DNA of 64,000 nucleotides, from assembly GCF_002127325.2 (NCBI RefSeq), contig NC_035448.2, positions 114,663,660 through 114,727,659 of the forward strand, in the 5' to 3' direction. Below, piece by piece: positions 22,989 through 35,584 of this stretch (the stretch's first letter is position 1; each line of letters opens with the position of its first letter). The stretch is from Helianthus annuus. Lineage: Eukaryota > Streptophyta > Magnoliopsida > Asterales > Asteraceae. A program made the translations under genes and the position numbers. The notes beneath the pieces are model-generated. The model did no database searches. It saw nothing but the letters and a program-made list of their open reading frames with translations, and was not told where the DNA came from.

Positions 22989-25900
22989 TCACTGGTTTTC
23001 CTGGGGTGTCACATCCTCCCCCCGTTGATCTGGAATTTCGTCCCGAAATTCCGAAGTAGTAGCTTCAGCCTCAGTAGTGGTTGCCTGGTTCCCGAACAAA
23101 TGGGGGTACTTTTCTGTCATCCTGTCTTCGCGTTCCCAGGTGTACTCTGGGCCACGTTTGGAGTTCCAACGAACTCGGACAAGAGGGATTCTCTTGTGTT
23201 TGAGGACCTTCACATCCCGGTCCGTGATTTCTACTGGTTCCTCAACGAACTGCAACCGCTCGTCGATAGTGAGTTCCTTAAAAGGAATGATGAGGTTTTC
23301 ATCTGATAGGCACTTCTTTAAGTTCGATACGTGAAAGACATTGTGAACTGCCCCGAGTTCAGCTGGTAGGTTCAACTTGTATGCAACTTTGCCAACCTTT
23401 TCTATGATTTCGAATGGTCCGACGTACCGCGGATTCAGTTTACCCCGTTTGCCAAAACGAACCACACCCTTCCAGGGTGAAACTTTCAATAAAACCCGGT
23501 CCCCGACCTCGAATTCCAATGGCTTTCTACGCTTGTCCGCGTAGGCTTTCTGACGGTCGCGTGCTGCCGCCATGCGTTGTCGTATCTGTGCAATCTTTTC
23601 TGTGGCGTCCACAACAATCTCTGGACCCGTGATCTGACTATCTCCCACCTCTGCCCAGCAGAGTGGTGACCGGCATTTACGCCCGTACAATGCCTCGAAT
23701 GGAGCGGCTTGAATGCTGGTGTGATAACTGTTATTATACGAGAACTCCACCAAAGGGAGGTGCTTTTCCCAGCCGTTGCCGAAATCGATAACGCATGCCC
23801 GAAGCATGTCTTCAAGAGTTTGGATCGTACGCTCAGACTGCCCATCCGTCTGAGGATGATAAGCTGTGCTCATGTCTAATCGTGAGCCGAAAGATTTGTG
23901 CATCGCTTGCCATAGTTCTGATGTGAATCGTGCATCGCGATCCGAAATGATAGATGTGGGCACCCCGTGCCTCGAGACAACTTCTTTAAGATAGACGTCT
24001 GCAAGTGTGGAGAACTTGTCCGTTTCCTTAATCGGTAGGAAGTGTGCAGACTTGGTGAGTCGATCAACTATGACCCATATGGTATCGTTCCCACGCTGGG
24101 ATCTAGGTAGGCCTGTAACGAAATCCATGGAAATTTCTTCCCATTTCCACTGCGGTATCTTAGGCTGCTGGAGTAGGCCAGCTGGTTTCTGATATTCGAC
24201 CTTGACTCTCGCACAGGTCAAGCATTTTCCAACGTACGTAGCAATGTGGGCCTTCATACTAGGCCACCAATAGGTAGTACTGATATCGTGGTACATTTTA
24301 TCCGACCCTGGATGTACCGAGTAGCGAGACTTGTGAGCTTCATCCATCACAAGTTCGCGTAGACCGCCATAAAGTGGGACCCAAATCCGGCCCGTTACAT
24401 AATAAGCGCCATCTGCCTTCTGTTCCATCTGTTGTCGTGAGCCGCGTAAGGCTTCAGCTTTGACGTTTTCGGGCTTCAGTGCTTCTGTCTGAGCAGCTCG
24501 TATCTGAGCAGGAAGGCTAGACTGAATCGTAAGCTGTAGCGCTCGCACGCGCCGTGGTAGAGTGTCTTTCCGACTGAGGGCATCAGCCACAACATTGGCT
24601 TTGCATGGATGATACTTAATAGCACATTCGTAGTCGTTAAGTAACTCGACCCATCGTCGTTGACGCATATTCAAATCCTTCTGCTTAAGGATATGCTCGA
24701 GACTCCTGTGATCGGTGTAAATCGTGCACCTGGTACCGTACAGGTAGTGTCGCCATATCTTAAGCGCAAAAACAACAGCTCCCAGCTCCAAATCGTGCGT
24801 CGTGTAGTTGCGTTCATGAACCTTGAGTTGACGAGAGGCGTAGGCAATCACTTTATCCCGCTGCATCAATACGCATCCCAGACCTTGTATGGATGCGTCG
24901 CAATATACTACGAAGTCATCTGTGCCCTCTGGCAATGAAAGAATAGGTGCACTGCAAAGCCTATCCTTTAGATACTGAAAAGCAGTTTCCTGCGTGTTGC
25001 CCCAACGGTAGGTGACACCCTTCTGTGTCAGTAGTGTGAGTGGCTGCGCAATCTTCGAGAAATCCTTAATAAACCGTCTGTAATAACCTGCCAGACCCAA
25101 GAATTGGCGTATTTCTGTCGGCGTACGCGGTGCAGGCCAGTTTCTGATCGAGTCTACCTTGGATGGATCAACATGGATCCCATCCTTGTTCACTACGTGG
25201 CCTAAGAAGTGGACTTCACGAAGCCAGAAGTCGCATTTAGAAAACTTAGCGTACAGCTGTTCCTTCCGAAGGAGTTCCAAAATCAGGCGAAGATGTTGCT
25301 CGTGTTCTTCCTGACTCTTGGAGTAAATCAGGATGTCGTCGATGAAAACAATGACGAACTTGTCGAGATAGGGTTTGCACACCCTGTTCATAAGATCCAT
25401 AAACACCGCAGGCGCGTTCGTTAACCCAAATGGCATGACAAGAAACTCGTAGTGACCGTAACGAGTTCTGAAGGCTGTCTTGGAGACGTCCTCATCCCGG
25501 ACTCTCAGCTGATGGTACCCCGACCTCAAGTCTATCTTCGAATAGTAACACGACCCTTGCAACTGGTCGAATAAGTCGTCGATGCGCGGAAGAGGATAAC
25601 GGTTCTTCACCGTCACCTTGTTGAGTTCACGGTAGTCGATGCACATCCTGAACGTACCGTCTTTCTTCTTCACGAAAAGTACTGGAGCTCCCCAAGGCGA
25701 AGAGCTTGGTCGTATGAAACCCTTTTCCAAGAGTTCTTGCAGCTGTTTTGACAGTTCCTCCAATTCCGATGGAGCTAGACGATATGGTGCGCGGGCTATG
25801 GGTGCTGCTCCTGGAGCGAGTTCGATCTGAAATTCGACCTGACGATGAGGCGGTAAGCCAGGTAATTCTTCAGGGAACACCTGAGGGTAATCACGTACAA

Positions 25901-27728
25901 TTGGAATATCTTCCAATTTCTTTTCCTTTGCTGAGGCGTCTGTAACAAGAGCCAGAATGGCTGTGTGACCCTTACGTAAGCATTTCTGAGCCTTCAAGAA
26001 AGAGATGATGCCAACCACAGCACCACTCTTGTTGCCTTGAACTTCTAGAGGTTCCTGACCCAAACGAGGAATGCGAATAACCTTTTCGCTGCATAAGATT
26101 TCTGCTTGGTGTTGGGATAACCAATCCATCCCAATCACGACGTCGAAGCTACCCAAAACTATGGGAATGAGGTCGATAGTGAAAGCTTGACCAGCTAGGA
26201 TAAGATTACAACCCTGAACTACGTGCGTGGCTTCTAGACTTTTACCGTTAGCTAACTCGACTACATGTTTGGTGGGTAAAAGTGTTGGTGCACGTTTTAG
26301 CAGTTGACACATTTTCACAGACATATAGCTTGTATCCGCACCCGAATCAAATAAAACAGTAACGTAAATATTGTCGAGGAGAAACTTACCCATAACCACG
26401 TTGGGATCGTTCACTGCATCGCCTCGACCTAGTACAAAAGCACGACCACGAGCTTCATTGCCGTTGTTGTTGTTGTTTCCACCGTTGTTGTTGCCGTTGC
26501 CCTGGTTGTTGTTATTGTTGCGATTCTGGTTCAACTGAGGACAATCGCGTTTGAAGTGACCTTCAGCCCCACACTGGAAACACCCCCGGTTTCCACGCTG
26601 TGGCTGCTGCTGCTGCTGCTGGTTCTGTGGAGCTGGTTGCTGAGGCTGCTGATTCTGATTCGCAGGCCGTGGACTCCTACAGTCTTTGGCCTCGTGCCCC
26701 ATCTTAAGACACCTTTGACAGCGACCCTTGTTACATGGGCCGTGGTGATGCCTGTTGCAGTTGTGGCACCTGGGTTGACTACCCTGATATCTCCTCTGCC
26801 TGTGACTACCAGAGGATTGCTGACTAGGACTCTGGTAATGGTCAGTCTTCTGTTGCTGAGCTTGAGACTGAACGGATGCTGAACCTTTGCTGGAATCCCC
26901 ATCCCATTTTCTTTTACTGTCACCCGATGTAGCAGGAGTAACTGAGGTGGTGACGTTAGCAGTAGCATTAACACGCTTGGGCAGTTTGTTCTGATCCACT
27001 GCCTGATCAGTGATACGGTGAGCGAGACGCTGGATCTCCTGGATGTTTTCGAGGTTAGCCGACGTCACGTGGCTCTGAATTTCTGGCGCCAAACCCTTGA
27101 GATACAACTCAATGCGCTTGTAGGGAGGGTCCACCATAGTAGGACACAGAACGGCCAGCTCATTGGACCGTTTGGTATACGCCTCGATTTCCGATCCAAC
27201 CATTTTCAAGTTATACAGCTCGTCTTCCAGCTTGTGTATGTCTTCCCGCGTGCAATACTCACGCTTGATGAGTTCCTTAAAGTCGTTCCATGGGGTGGCG
27301 TTAGCAGCTGCCAACCCTAAGATCTGGACTTGGGCGTTCCACCAAGTCAGTGCTATCCCTTCCAAAGTACCAGTAGCAAACTTGACCTTGCGAGCTTCAG
27401 GGCACTCGCACATTTCAAATACTGATTCTAGCTTCTCGAACCAGTGGAGGAGTCCAACTGCTCCTTCTGTGCCGCTGAAAGAGTTTGGACGACAGTCCAT
27501 GAAGTTCTTGAACGTGCAGACAGGCTGCTGCGCGTGTTGACCTATTGTGTACGAGTAGGGCAAAGTTTAAATACATAAGCTAGTTTAGGGGTGTAGGATC
27601 TAAAGATCCTAGCGTAAGTTATAACTACAGGTTATTCTACCTGCTTGAGCAGCCGCAAGTGCTGCTGTGACTTGGGCTTGAACGAGAGCCTCTAGCTGGG
27701 CTTGTGTCATGTTGATTCTTCCAGACAT
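22989..27728 (-). CDS. Gag-Pol polyprotein of element 1, with a probable 99-bp intron
   Basis: Exons 27728-27641 and 27541-22989 join in phase to 1,546 codons. The first exon encodes [15 protein letters not shown]...; the GT-AG intron 27640-27542 removes a stop and restores the frame into QHAQQPVC. Order of domains: gag, CCHC knuckles (about 295 and 340 aa), aspartic protease FDSGADTSY (~430), reverse transcriptase with FIDDIL (~765), RNase H YCDAS (~912), integrase with H2C2 finger and TDGQSER (~1264), and a C-terminal chromodomain-like [14 protein letters not shown] (~1500). The protein makes cDNA and integrates it. All catalytic motifs look intact. If the intron is not spliced, translation would need to start downstream, at an ATG inside the 4.5-kb frame. 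Splicing is inferred. Confidence 0.88.
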
Positions 27729-28026
27729 GATCTTCATTGTAAAGAGTAACATATGTAAGAATGGTTCGCGAGTAAGGCGATGACAGAAAAGTATAGGCAT
27801 ATAGGCGTTCTCATATGACAAAAGCATGTGTATCTAAGCGTAATGCGAGCAAAGTTCTAAGCAGTTCTAGCATACAGGCAATAAACATAAACCTTATTAC
27901 CTAGGATGTCGAGTCTTGCACGTGGAGCGAAGCGTCGTTGTGGATCGTTGAGAGCACTGTTCTGGTTATAGTCCGGTTTTAATAAAAACGTTTTCCCATA
28001 TTAAAACCAAGTTCTCTATAACCAAT

Positions 28027-28039
28027 GGCTCTGATACCA
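28027..28039 (-). promoter_or_regulatory. Element 1 primer binding site (tRNA-iMet)
   Basis: The minus strand reads TGGTATCAGAGCC three bases after the 5' LTR, the standard initiator-tRNA primer site of plant Gypsy and Copia elements. Confidence 0.92.
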
Positions 28040-28042
28040 ATC

Positions 28043-30389
28043 TGTCACACCCCCTAAAATCCCATACGCAGAGTACCACCGCTTGGAGGCGTGACTGACC
28101 AGGATCAAGCCACCAATTATATCAAACATAGCATTTAATAATAATCAAAGACATAATTGGTGTTCAAAACCAAACACTGTTTAAGTAGCGGAAGCATTAA
28201 ATGTAAAACCCATAGCATAAGTATCAATGTGTGAATGTAAAAGTGTTTAATAAGCATTCACGAGTTCTTATCCACAACGACCCGCTTCTCCTCTGGTGCA
28301 AGCTCCAAGTATACCTAAGGTCCTGCAAGGCATGCAGCAAATAATCAACAAACTAGTTGAGCGAGTTCACAGTAAGTTCATTGTATAGTGTGCATGTTTA
28401 ACTAGTGGGGGTTTCCCATGTTTATCCTGGCTAATGAGGGCTTCTCGTTAACGGTACTTACTAGACTAACTTCCGACCATGTGTTCTTCTTTACCGAGAA
28501 CAGGAAAACGTACAGGGTCACGTAGGCTTTACGTGACGTGCCCTTCCCCGAGGACAGTGGTACGTGTGGGGGCTACGTAGGCTTTACGCAGCGTGGCCTT
28601 CCGACATGGAAGGCCAGTGAATGGTATTGGGTTACGTAGGCTTTACGTAACGTGTCCTTCCCGACCCGGGAGACATATGGCAATTGTACTGGGTTACGTA
28701 GGCTTTACGTAACGTGTCCTGACTAACCTGAGGACGATGGTCTATAGTCTGGTATATGCGTAAGTACGAGTAACTCCTTTTACAATATCATATCCAACCC
28801 AATTCCCAACCCGGGAATCCCATGCCTTGGCTGTGTGAACTCACCTTGGTTTGCTCGGCAGATACACAAAGAGTATAGATAAGCTAGGAAAAGGGTCAAT
28901 CACGTCCTAGCATGGTTGTAATACAAGTCAGGTTTGGTTCAATAATGCACGTATACAATCAAAGCAAGCACGTATGCACATAAACAATCAAAGCATACAC
29001 TTGTGCGATTCATTATATGTTTCCCAAACAATACCCGGCCCAAACAATAAACCCATTCAGTAAGCGGCCCAAAGATAACAATTTAGACATGGAGGTTTCG
29101 GCCCAATTAATCAACATGAAATGTCTTGTGCGATTTGCCTAGGCCCAACTATAAACGGCCCATTGTGTTGTGTGATTCAGCTAGCATAAGCAGCCCAAAC
29201 ATATGGTACGTAGTGGACTTGTGCGGTCCGATTCAGGTTGTGCGATCGGACATTCCCGGCCCAATAGACATACTCGTGATCCAATATGTCCTTGTATGAT
29301 TAGGGATCCTTGTGCGATCGGGTTTCTTGTGCGACCCGGTAAATTACCCAGCCCAACACTTATCCGGCCCATACAACTTGTGCGACTGGGCTGCACTTGT
29401 GTGATTGGACCAGCATATGTGACCAGCCCAGTTGTGCGATCGGGCCTGCTTGTGCGTGTGGTCCAATTGTGCAATCAGTTTAATAATTTCCGAGAATTAT
29501 GCACAATCGGTTACAATCAATATTGTTTCCAAACTTATCATTCTATCAATTAACATCCACTACCTTTTACAATATTAGATCAAACAAGGGTTTTTAGTAT
29601 CAATTTCCTATGAACCCTAAACTCATATCAAGTCTAATCATCGAGCACAACTAGCAATCATAACAATTCGATGCTTATCCTAGTTCGATACATCCCAGTC
29701 GATTATCACGGCCAATTACCAACATCATTCCACACAACTAAATCGATTCATGACTGTTAAGAAATCAACGTAACAAGAACATCAAAAACGATCACATCAT
29801 CAATGCACATGTAAGGCATAGCAATATCCATTCGATTTTATTTTAAACATTAGCAATACACAACCGAATCATACATGAATCATACAATCAATGACCAAAC
29901 AACATCAAAGCACTAACCGGATGAAGGTAGAGGATTGATTCGTTTCACAAGCTTCAAAGTATGTGTGTGTGTGCCGTCGGGTCCCAAACAAGCCGAGAGA
30001 GGGAGAGGGGTAGCAACTAGGGTTGTGTGTGATAATGTGTTGTAACAAAATGAGGGAACAAAACTCCTTACGGGTGTTTGTTCGTGTGAAGGTAAGGTGG
30101 GCCGAACCCTTCAATGGGTTGCCCTAATGGTCCGCGTACAAAGGTAAGGCCCAACCGGCCTTGTGCGGATGTTGTGGGCTTGTTCGGTTCAAGTGGTGTT
30201 GTGCATTTGGGTTGTGAACAATTCGCTTAACATACTCACATATGCACAAAATAACAAACATTCATTAAATCATGGTGTCACATACTAAACATCATGCATA
30301 TACACAATGTTCCCGCCATTAAATCATAAATTAAGTTCACATAAGCACTTAGCGTAACACAAAGCAAGTCTAAAGTTCGAGTTGTCACA
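28043..30389 (-). repeat. Element 1 LTR (5' LTR in element orientation)
   Basis: Same length as its partner, with the same internal repeat series. Differences noticed: cttctcgttaacg for cttctcattaacg; two in the string caggtttggttcaata; cagtcgatt for cagccgatt. Confidence 0.95.
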
Positions 30390-30477
30390 CGCGCGTTGCG
30401 GCGCGCTAAACCAAATCGTTCTATAAGAATGACAAAACATGTCAAATAACAAAAAGTAGCTCGAATTAAAACGTAAC

Positions 30478-30728
30478 GTATTTTCGGTACCGGTTCGGCA
30501 CCGGTGTTCACCGATTTTTACCCTCAAATACCGGTGTTGTACCAGTACCAACCGGTACCGAACCGTACCGTACCAGGTATATTCGGTACCGATACATACT
30601 TTTGGGGATTTCGGTAACGGTATTTTCGGTACCGATTGGTACCGAGCTCATAAAATCCTGTAACAACGTAGCAATACAAGTAATTGCACAGTTTAGATTA
30701 CCTTTTATACACACAGTAAGTAAACTGA
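30478..30728. repeat. GGTACC-rich repeat, fourth copy
   Basis: Matches the units at 18340-18910, including the tail aagtaattgcac...cacacagtaagtaaactg. It abuts the Harbinger-like remnant. Confidence 0.7.
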
Positions 30729-30750
30729 CTGACATCATTCTTCAAACGAT

Positions 30751-30876
30751 TCAAGTCATATCCGGCATCGTGGAGTGCATTAAAAAGGGAGCAATTGGAC
30801 GATTGGATGCTGGGCTAGGTGTTTCTTGGAATGCCCACGGATTTTTCGGGTCAAAACCTCGATTATGAGGATTCAT
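30751..30876 (-). pseudogene. Harbinger-type ORF1-like N-terminal remnant
   Basis: A 41-codon frame starts ATG at 30876 (MNPHNRGFDPKNPWAF) and ends TGA at 30751. The opening resembles the N-terminus of the SANT-like ORF1 proteins of Harbinger elements, whose later part is seen at 1-350. The rest of the gene is missing, cut at the GGTACC repeat. Assignment by resemblance. Confidence 0.4.
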
Positions 30877-31009
30877 TTTTTCGTATTGTGGTTGGATGAG
30901 AATTTTTTTTTTAAAATAAGATAGAGATCATTATAGAAGAGGTGGAGTAGTTGTGGTAAAAAATGAATAGAAGTGTGAGTATTTATAGTGAATTGATATT
31001 TTTTTAAAC

Positions 31010-31880
31010 ACATAGCCGTTGGCCAACGGCTAGCCCAAACGGCTACTTGTCTTGGCTAATGAGATCCCACCATGTCATCTTGATAGCCCAGCCCAACGCC
31101 CGAGCTGAAACCCCCACCCAAGAGGCTACGCCGAAACCCAAACCCACCCGGGGTGGTGATTTGGGCGTTTGTACCCAACCCACGCCACAACCCACGCCCC
31201 ATAGCCTATATTCTAATATTTCCTAGATCTTTTTTTTTTAACACATAGCCGTTGGCCAACGGCTAGCCCAAACGGCTACTTGTCTTGACCAATGAGATCC
31301 CGCCCCGCCCAACGCCCGGGCTAAAACCCCCGCCCAAGAGGCCACGCCGAAACCCAAGCCCACCCGGGGTGGTGATTTGGACGTTTATACCCAACCCACG
31401 CCACAACCTCCGCCCCATACCCCATATTCTAATAATTCTTAAATCTTTTTAACACATAGCCGTTGGCCAACGGCTAGCCCAAACGGCTACTTGTCTTGGC
31501 CAATGAGATCCCGCCATGTCATCTTGATAGCCCCGCCCAACGCTCGGGCTGAAACCCCCGCCCAAGGGGCCACGCCGAAACCCAAGCCCACCCGGGGTGG
31601 TGACTTGGGCATTTGTACCCAACCCACGCCACAACCTACGCCCCATACCCCATATTATAATATTTACTAGATCTTTTTTTAACACATAGCCGTTGGCCAA
31701 CGGCTAGCCCAAACAGCTACTTGTCTTGTCTTGGCCAATGAGATCCCGCCATGTCATCTTGATAGCCCCGCCCATCGCCCTGGCTGAAACCCCTGCCCAA
31801 GGGGCTACGCCGAAACCCAAGCCCACCCGGGATGGTGACTTGGGCGTTTGTACTCAACCCACGTTACAACCCCGCCCCAT
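31010..31880. repeat. Four tandem units of ~210-230 bp
   Basis: Units start at about 31010, 31240, 31450 and 31680, each opening cacatagccgttggccaacg (a palindrome: cgttggccaacg) and containing cacccggggtggtgattt and gtacccaacccacgccac. They lie upstream of the ORF1-like remnant, in the position of a subterminal array. No coding function. Confidence 0.85.
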
Positions 31881-32232
31881 TATTGAATATATTTTTAATT
31901 AATTGAATATACTAATAAAAAATAAACTCAAAATTACTGTTCATTGAGTTTATGTTTTATTAGTATATAATATAATATAATATAATTGACGTTACTAGTT
32001 TATACATTTTTGTCAATGTAGTTTTAAAAGTTATTTTTTTTAACTTTACTCATGACTTGCATGGTGTTTTATGATAGAGTAACACAATATATATAGTTTT
32101 CGAAACCATGTTGATAACATAAACCACCACTGCAATGAGCACACCGGAGGCCAAACATGAAAAATACAATTATCGTTTCATCGATTCTGATGTTTGTTAT
32201 CGCGTAATACCTTACAAAGAAATGCTTTCAAC

Positions 32233-32680
32233 CAAGGTTGGAGAACTCGCTAGTCGCTAGTCGGCCGGTGAAGTGGGGACTAGCGACTACTCGGGATTAC
32301 TCGGGATTAATCAGGATTAATCGGATCGGGTTTTTTATATGTAATTTTCAGTTTTATGTATAAATATATACATTTTTATAGGTAAATATTTTAAGTAGCT
32401 AGGTTTTAAATCTTACTCAACTCATTTATTTAAGTATACATGATTAATTGTTGGAATTCAAATGATTTGGTTGGAAACTGACCGGAATTTAGAGGTTTTG
32501 GCCGGAATATACAGGTTTTTTGCTGGAATCGTCGACTGTTGGCTTGCCTAGTCGGACCTAGTCGTGCCTAGTCGGACCTAGTCGGGTAATGGACCGATTT
32601 AAGAAAAATTACTCAGTAACTGGACGACTAGCGATTAATCGCCGACTAATCGTCGCCTAGTCGCGATTTTTACAACACTG
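32233..32680. mobile_element. hAT-type MITE (448 bp)
   Basis: Ends CAAGGTTGGAGAAC and TTTTTACAACACTG with target duplication ctttcaac at 32225-32232 and 32681-32688. Copy A (about 15265) has the uninterrupted site ctttcaactatactgac. Same family as 12164-12573 in opposite orientation. Confidence 0.93.
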
Positions 32681-32909
32681 CTTTCAACTATACTGACACC
32701 GAATAATCTAATCACACTATCATGGGGCAATCTGCAATTGAAATAAACCCAAACGATAGAATCTCGACACAACACTAAAATCGCCATGCAGATCATAATG
32801 GATGTTGATGCTTTCCAAAAAAAGTCATTTCGGATAGTCAACAAAAGTCAACACAACCTTCACTTTCCTATTTGTTTTATGCGGTCATGGTCCCTTCAAT
32901 ACAAAAATT

Positions 32910-35584
32910 TTAATCAACACCTACATCAAAACAATCACAAATAAATTTCACTTCGAGTATTAAACTGAAACTTATAACAAAAATACTAGCAGAGACCAAG
33001 TTACCGCGTGTACTGCATCCAGCTTCTACAAGTTGATCGCTTTTGTCGACTGAAGTAGACTGGTTAAGGCTCTTGTTTGCAACTTGGGGCTGGCATCACA
33101 TATGCATTTTGATTACTTTCACAAAAACATCAAGTGATTATGTGAAATTGTATAAATAGGTGGTACCTGACTAGATATCTGTGTCATCACGTGAGGGTTC
33201 TTATTAGGGATAGGGTCCTTGGAGCTGGGGCCCGCATCTGGAACTTCGGTTTGTGTCAGCATTTGCCGAACAGCGGGAACCCCGGGCATAGGTGGTTGAG
33301 GTAACAACATTGGCATTCCTTGGCTAAGATGCCCATACATAGGTGGAGAAGGGAAAGGGTGTCGTGACCCGTGTATAGTAGGAGAAAACGGAAACATATG
33401 TTGTCCGCCATTCATCTCCATTCCCATTCCCATTCCCATTCCCATTCCATAACCCATACCCATACCAATCCCCATGGGGGAGAAATGAGGATGCATATGT
33501 TGCATTCCATTCGGGAACATCATTGGCGGCATACATAATCCAGTTCCCATTGACATAATCTGCAGTTGTTGTAGAAACATAAGTTTAGGGATTGGAGGGT
33601 AAACAAGCCGAGCCACTCGTGAGCAGCTACCTAAGATCAGCTCGCTAGAAGCCCAAACCAATTCGAGAACTCGAGCCCAAGCTTCACATGCATAGGCCCG
33701 CGAGTCTAGATGAACCTTGTTATTTATTTAATATATAATATAATAATTTTCATTTAATATATAATAATTACATAATAAATATTATTATATTTATAGTTAC
33801 CATAAAATAAGTAAATAATACAAAATTATGTTATATATATAGAGGATGGATATTATGAAAAGTTGGAAACCCACTTGAGTTATAAAAAATATATATTATA
33901 TATATATGCTACTAATCTTTACAGAAATTCAAAAAAAAAAAAAATACGTTGAAAAAAATTGCATATGTGTAACATAAATGACGTAACATATGTAACATAT
34001 TAAAACATTGTACCTGTACTTGAAGTTGAAGTGTCTTTAAATACTCAATTGCCTCATCAAGCATTGATGCTTTATCCACCTTGTAATGTAAAAACTAAGA
34101 TCTCAATTCGGAAAATCAGCATTCTAATGAATATATTTAACCAACATCGAGTGGGTCGAATAGATAAGGATGGTCCTTTAACAATAAAGACTCCACATCA
34201 GTTTAAATTCAACCAGAAGCACACAGAAAAAGTCTTAAAACTAGTCTACCTTGTTGCAATTTGGTATGAGTTCTTGTAATGCCCGCATCTTTTCGTTTAT
34301 CCTATCCCGTCGCCTCTGTTTCATCATAATAATTTTATCGTTCTTATTCAAAGATTTAGATTCCTAATATGATAATATTATTTTTGTAATCATAACTAGC
34401 AAATTAATTATTACCCTTTCAGACAAATTATGAACTTCAGCCGCACGGCTTCTCTTAGAACCCGTACCTCCTCGAGAAGCAGCTGCGGTTTTAGTGGCCA
34501 ACGATTCTTCTTCAACGTCCTAATCAAAACAATAATTACGATTAGTAAATGAAACAACTATAACATGACAAAACAAAGAAACAATACGCTATCTAACATA
34601 CTTGACTTTGGCACTCAAAATCTTCCGTTTCGCGAGATTTTCTCTTACAATTTTTGGTCAAATCGTTTGATGCTCGTTCAGCACTATTCCCTGAACAAAC
34701 AGAAGAAGAAGCACCAACTGGCTCGTTGCTCTTTACGGTTTCTGAACCTCCTTTACCTCCTCCGCATGCATCATTGGAGGACTTGTCGACACAATGTGGC
34801 TCATCATATGGCTTACTTGGTAAAGGATTTGAACAAACTTTGACTGAATCCGAACCAGGTTGACCAGTTTCTTTCTGCGGTCCATGATTCTGAACACTAG
34901 CTTTAGCCATAGCCGCAGCAGCGGGTCTTGAAAAATGCGAAAAATTCAACACGGTGGAAGTTGAACAACGCGGTACAGAATCTCTATGACTCTCATTACC
35001 GGCTTTACTTCTACAATTACTATTAGTTATGTCCGAAACTCCCGATCTAACAGTTGGATCTGAAAATCGTGAAACTTTAGATGTGTTTGATCGGGTTACA
35101 TCGATCACTGAATTTGGATCTTTATTACCTCTCTTCTCTGTTGCATTCAGACCGTTATGCATAACGGGTTCGTGAACTGTCACACCGGATAACTCGGGTA
35201 ACAGATCAGAACTATAATCGTCAAGCGGATAATTTAACCAAGGGACCATATCATCATCTTGATTCAATCCAATCTCAGGCATAGATACATCCAAAAGACC
35301 ATCTTTTGCTTGAACTTTCGGTGTTTGAAACTGAAAATTACTCGAAACTGGCGTCTTTTTCAGTTTACTAGACTGACCCTGCATCATGATCTGACCCTTT
35401 TCCCATATCAACTCTACAAACTCGTCGTTCGGTCTGCGTCACAGCCGTAAACATCAATCAAAAAGTTAAACACTACTAAAAACATCAATCAAGAAACTTA
35501 CATATATGAAACATCAGTTGATTTCTGCTGAGAGGGTTCACTCTTTCCACTGATAGATGATCTATACAACTCTGAAAGTGGCAT
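32910..35584 (-). CDS. PIF3: PIF3-like phytochrome-interacting bHLH transcription factor
   Basis: Exons (minus): 35584-35502, 35433-34602, 34519-34415, 34315-34250, 34079-34014, 33559-33167, 33089-32910; all GT-AG, in phase, 574 aa. PIFs are nuclear repressors of light responses that bind G-boxes and active phytochrome. Seen: MPLSELYR start as in PIF3; the phyB-binding APB region ([15 protein letters not shown], ~aa 32-46); [10 protein letters not shown]; the APA-like LNFSHFSRP; and the bHLH ([24 protein letters not shown] spread over exons 3-4, [17 protein letters not shown] in exons 4-5) with the E and R residues that contact E-boxes. Exon 6 has a methionine-glycine repeat (MGMG). Exon 7 is less certain: exon 6 can also read 15 codons into the intron and stop at VPPIYTIS...L. 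The gene looks intact. Confidence 0.9.

Larger units (their letters stand above)
20566..30389 (-). mobile_element. Tekay/Del-type Gypsy retrotransposon (element 1), intact and young
   Basis: LTRs of 2,347 bp each at 20566-22912 and 28043-30389, flanked by the 5-bp duplication CGCGC (20561-20565, 30390-30394). On the minus strand the primer site TGGTATCAGAGCC is at 28039-28027 and a purine tract (GTTGGGGATAA) abuts the 3' LTR. A single gag-pol reading frame has no stop. I saw only four substitutions between LTRs by eye, so insertion was very recent. The C-terminal chromodomain-like end places it in the chromovirus group, and long LTRs favour Tekay/Del. It lacks the additional ORF found in elements 2 and 3. 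Confidence 0.95.
16748..33150. repeat. Tandem duplication, copy B (interrupted by many insertions)
   Basis: The second copy of the SurE/PIF3 intergenic block, continuous with the functional PIF3 gene at its right end. Homology to copy A is broken by the minisatellite element, GGTACC repeats, a Tourist MITE with a hAT element inside, the Tekay element at 20566-30389, a Harbinger-like remnant and a hAT MITE. Confidence 0.8.

Noticed and set aside
33119..33661. Stand-alone methionine-rich 180-codon ORF
   Set aside because: Only 33559-33167 is coding, as exon 6 of PIF3; the rest is intron.
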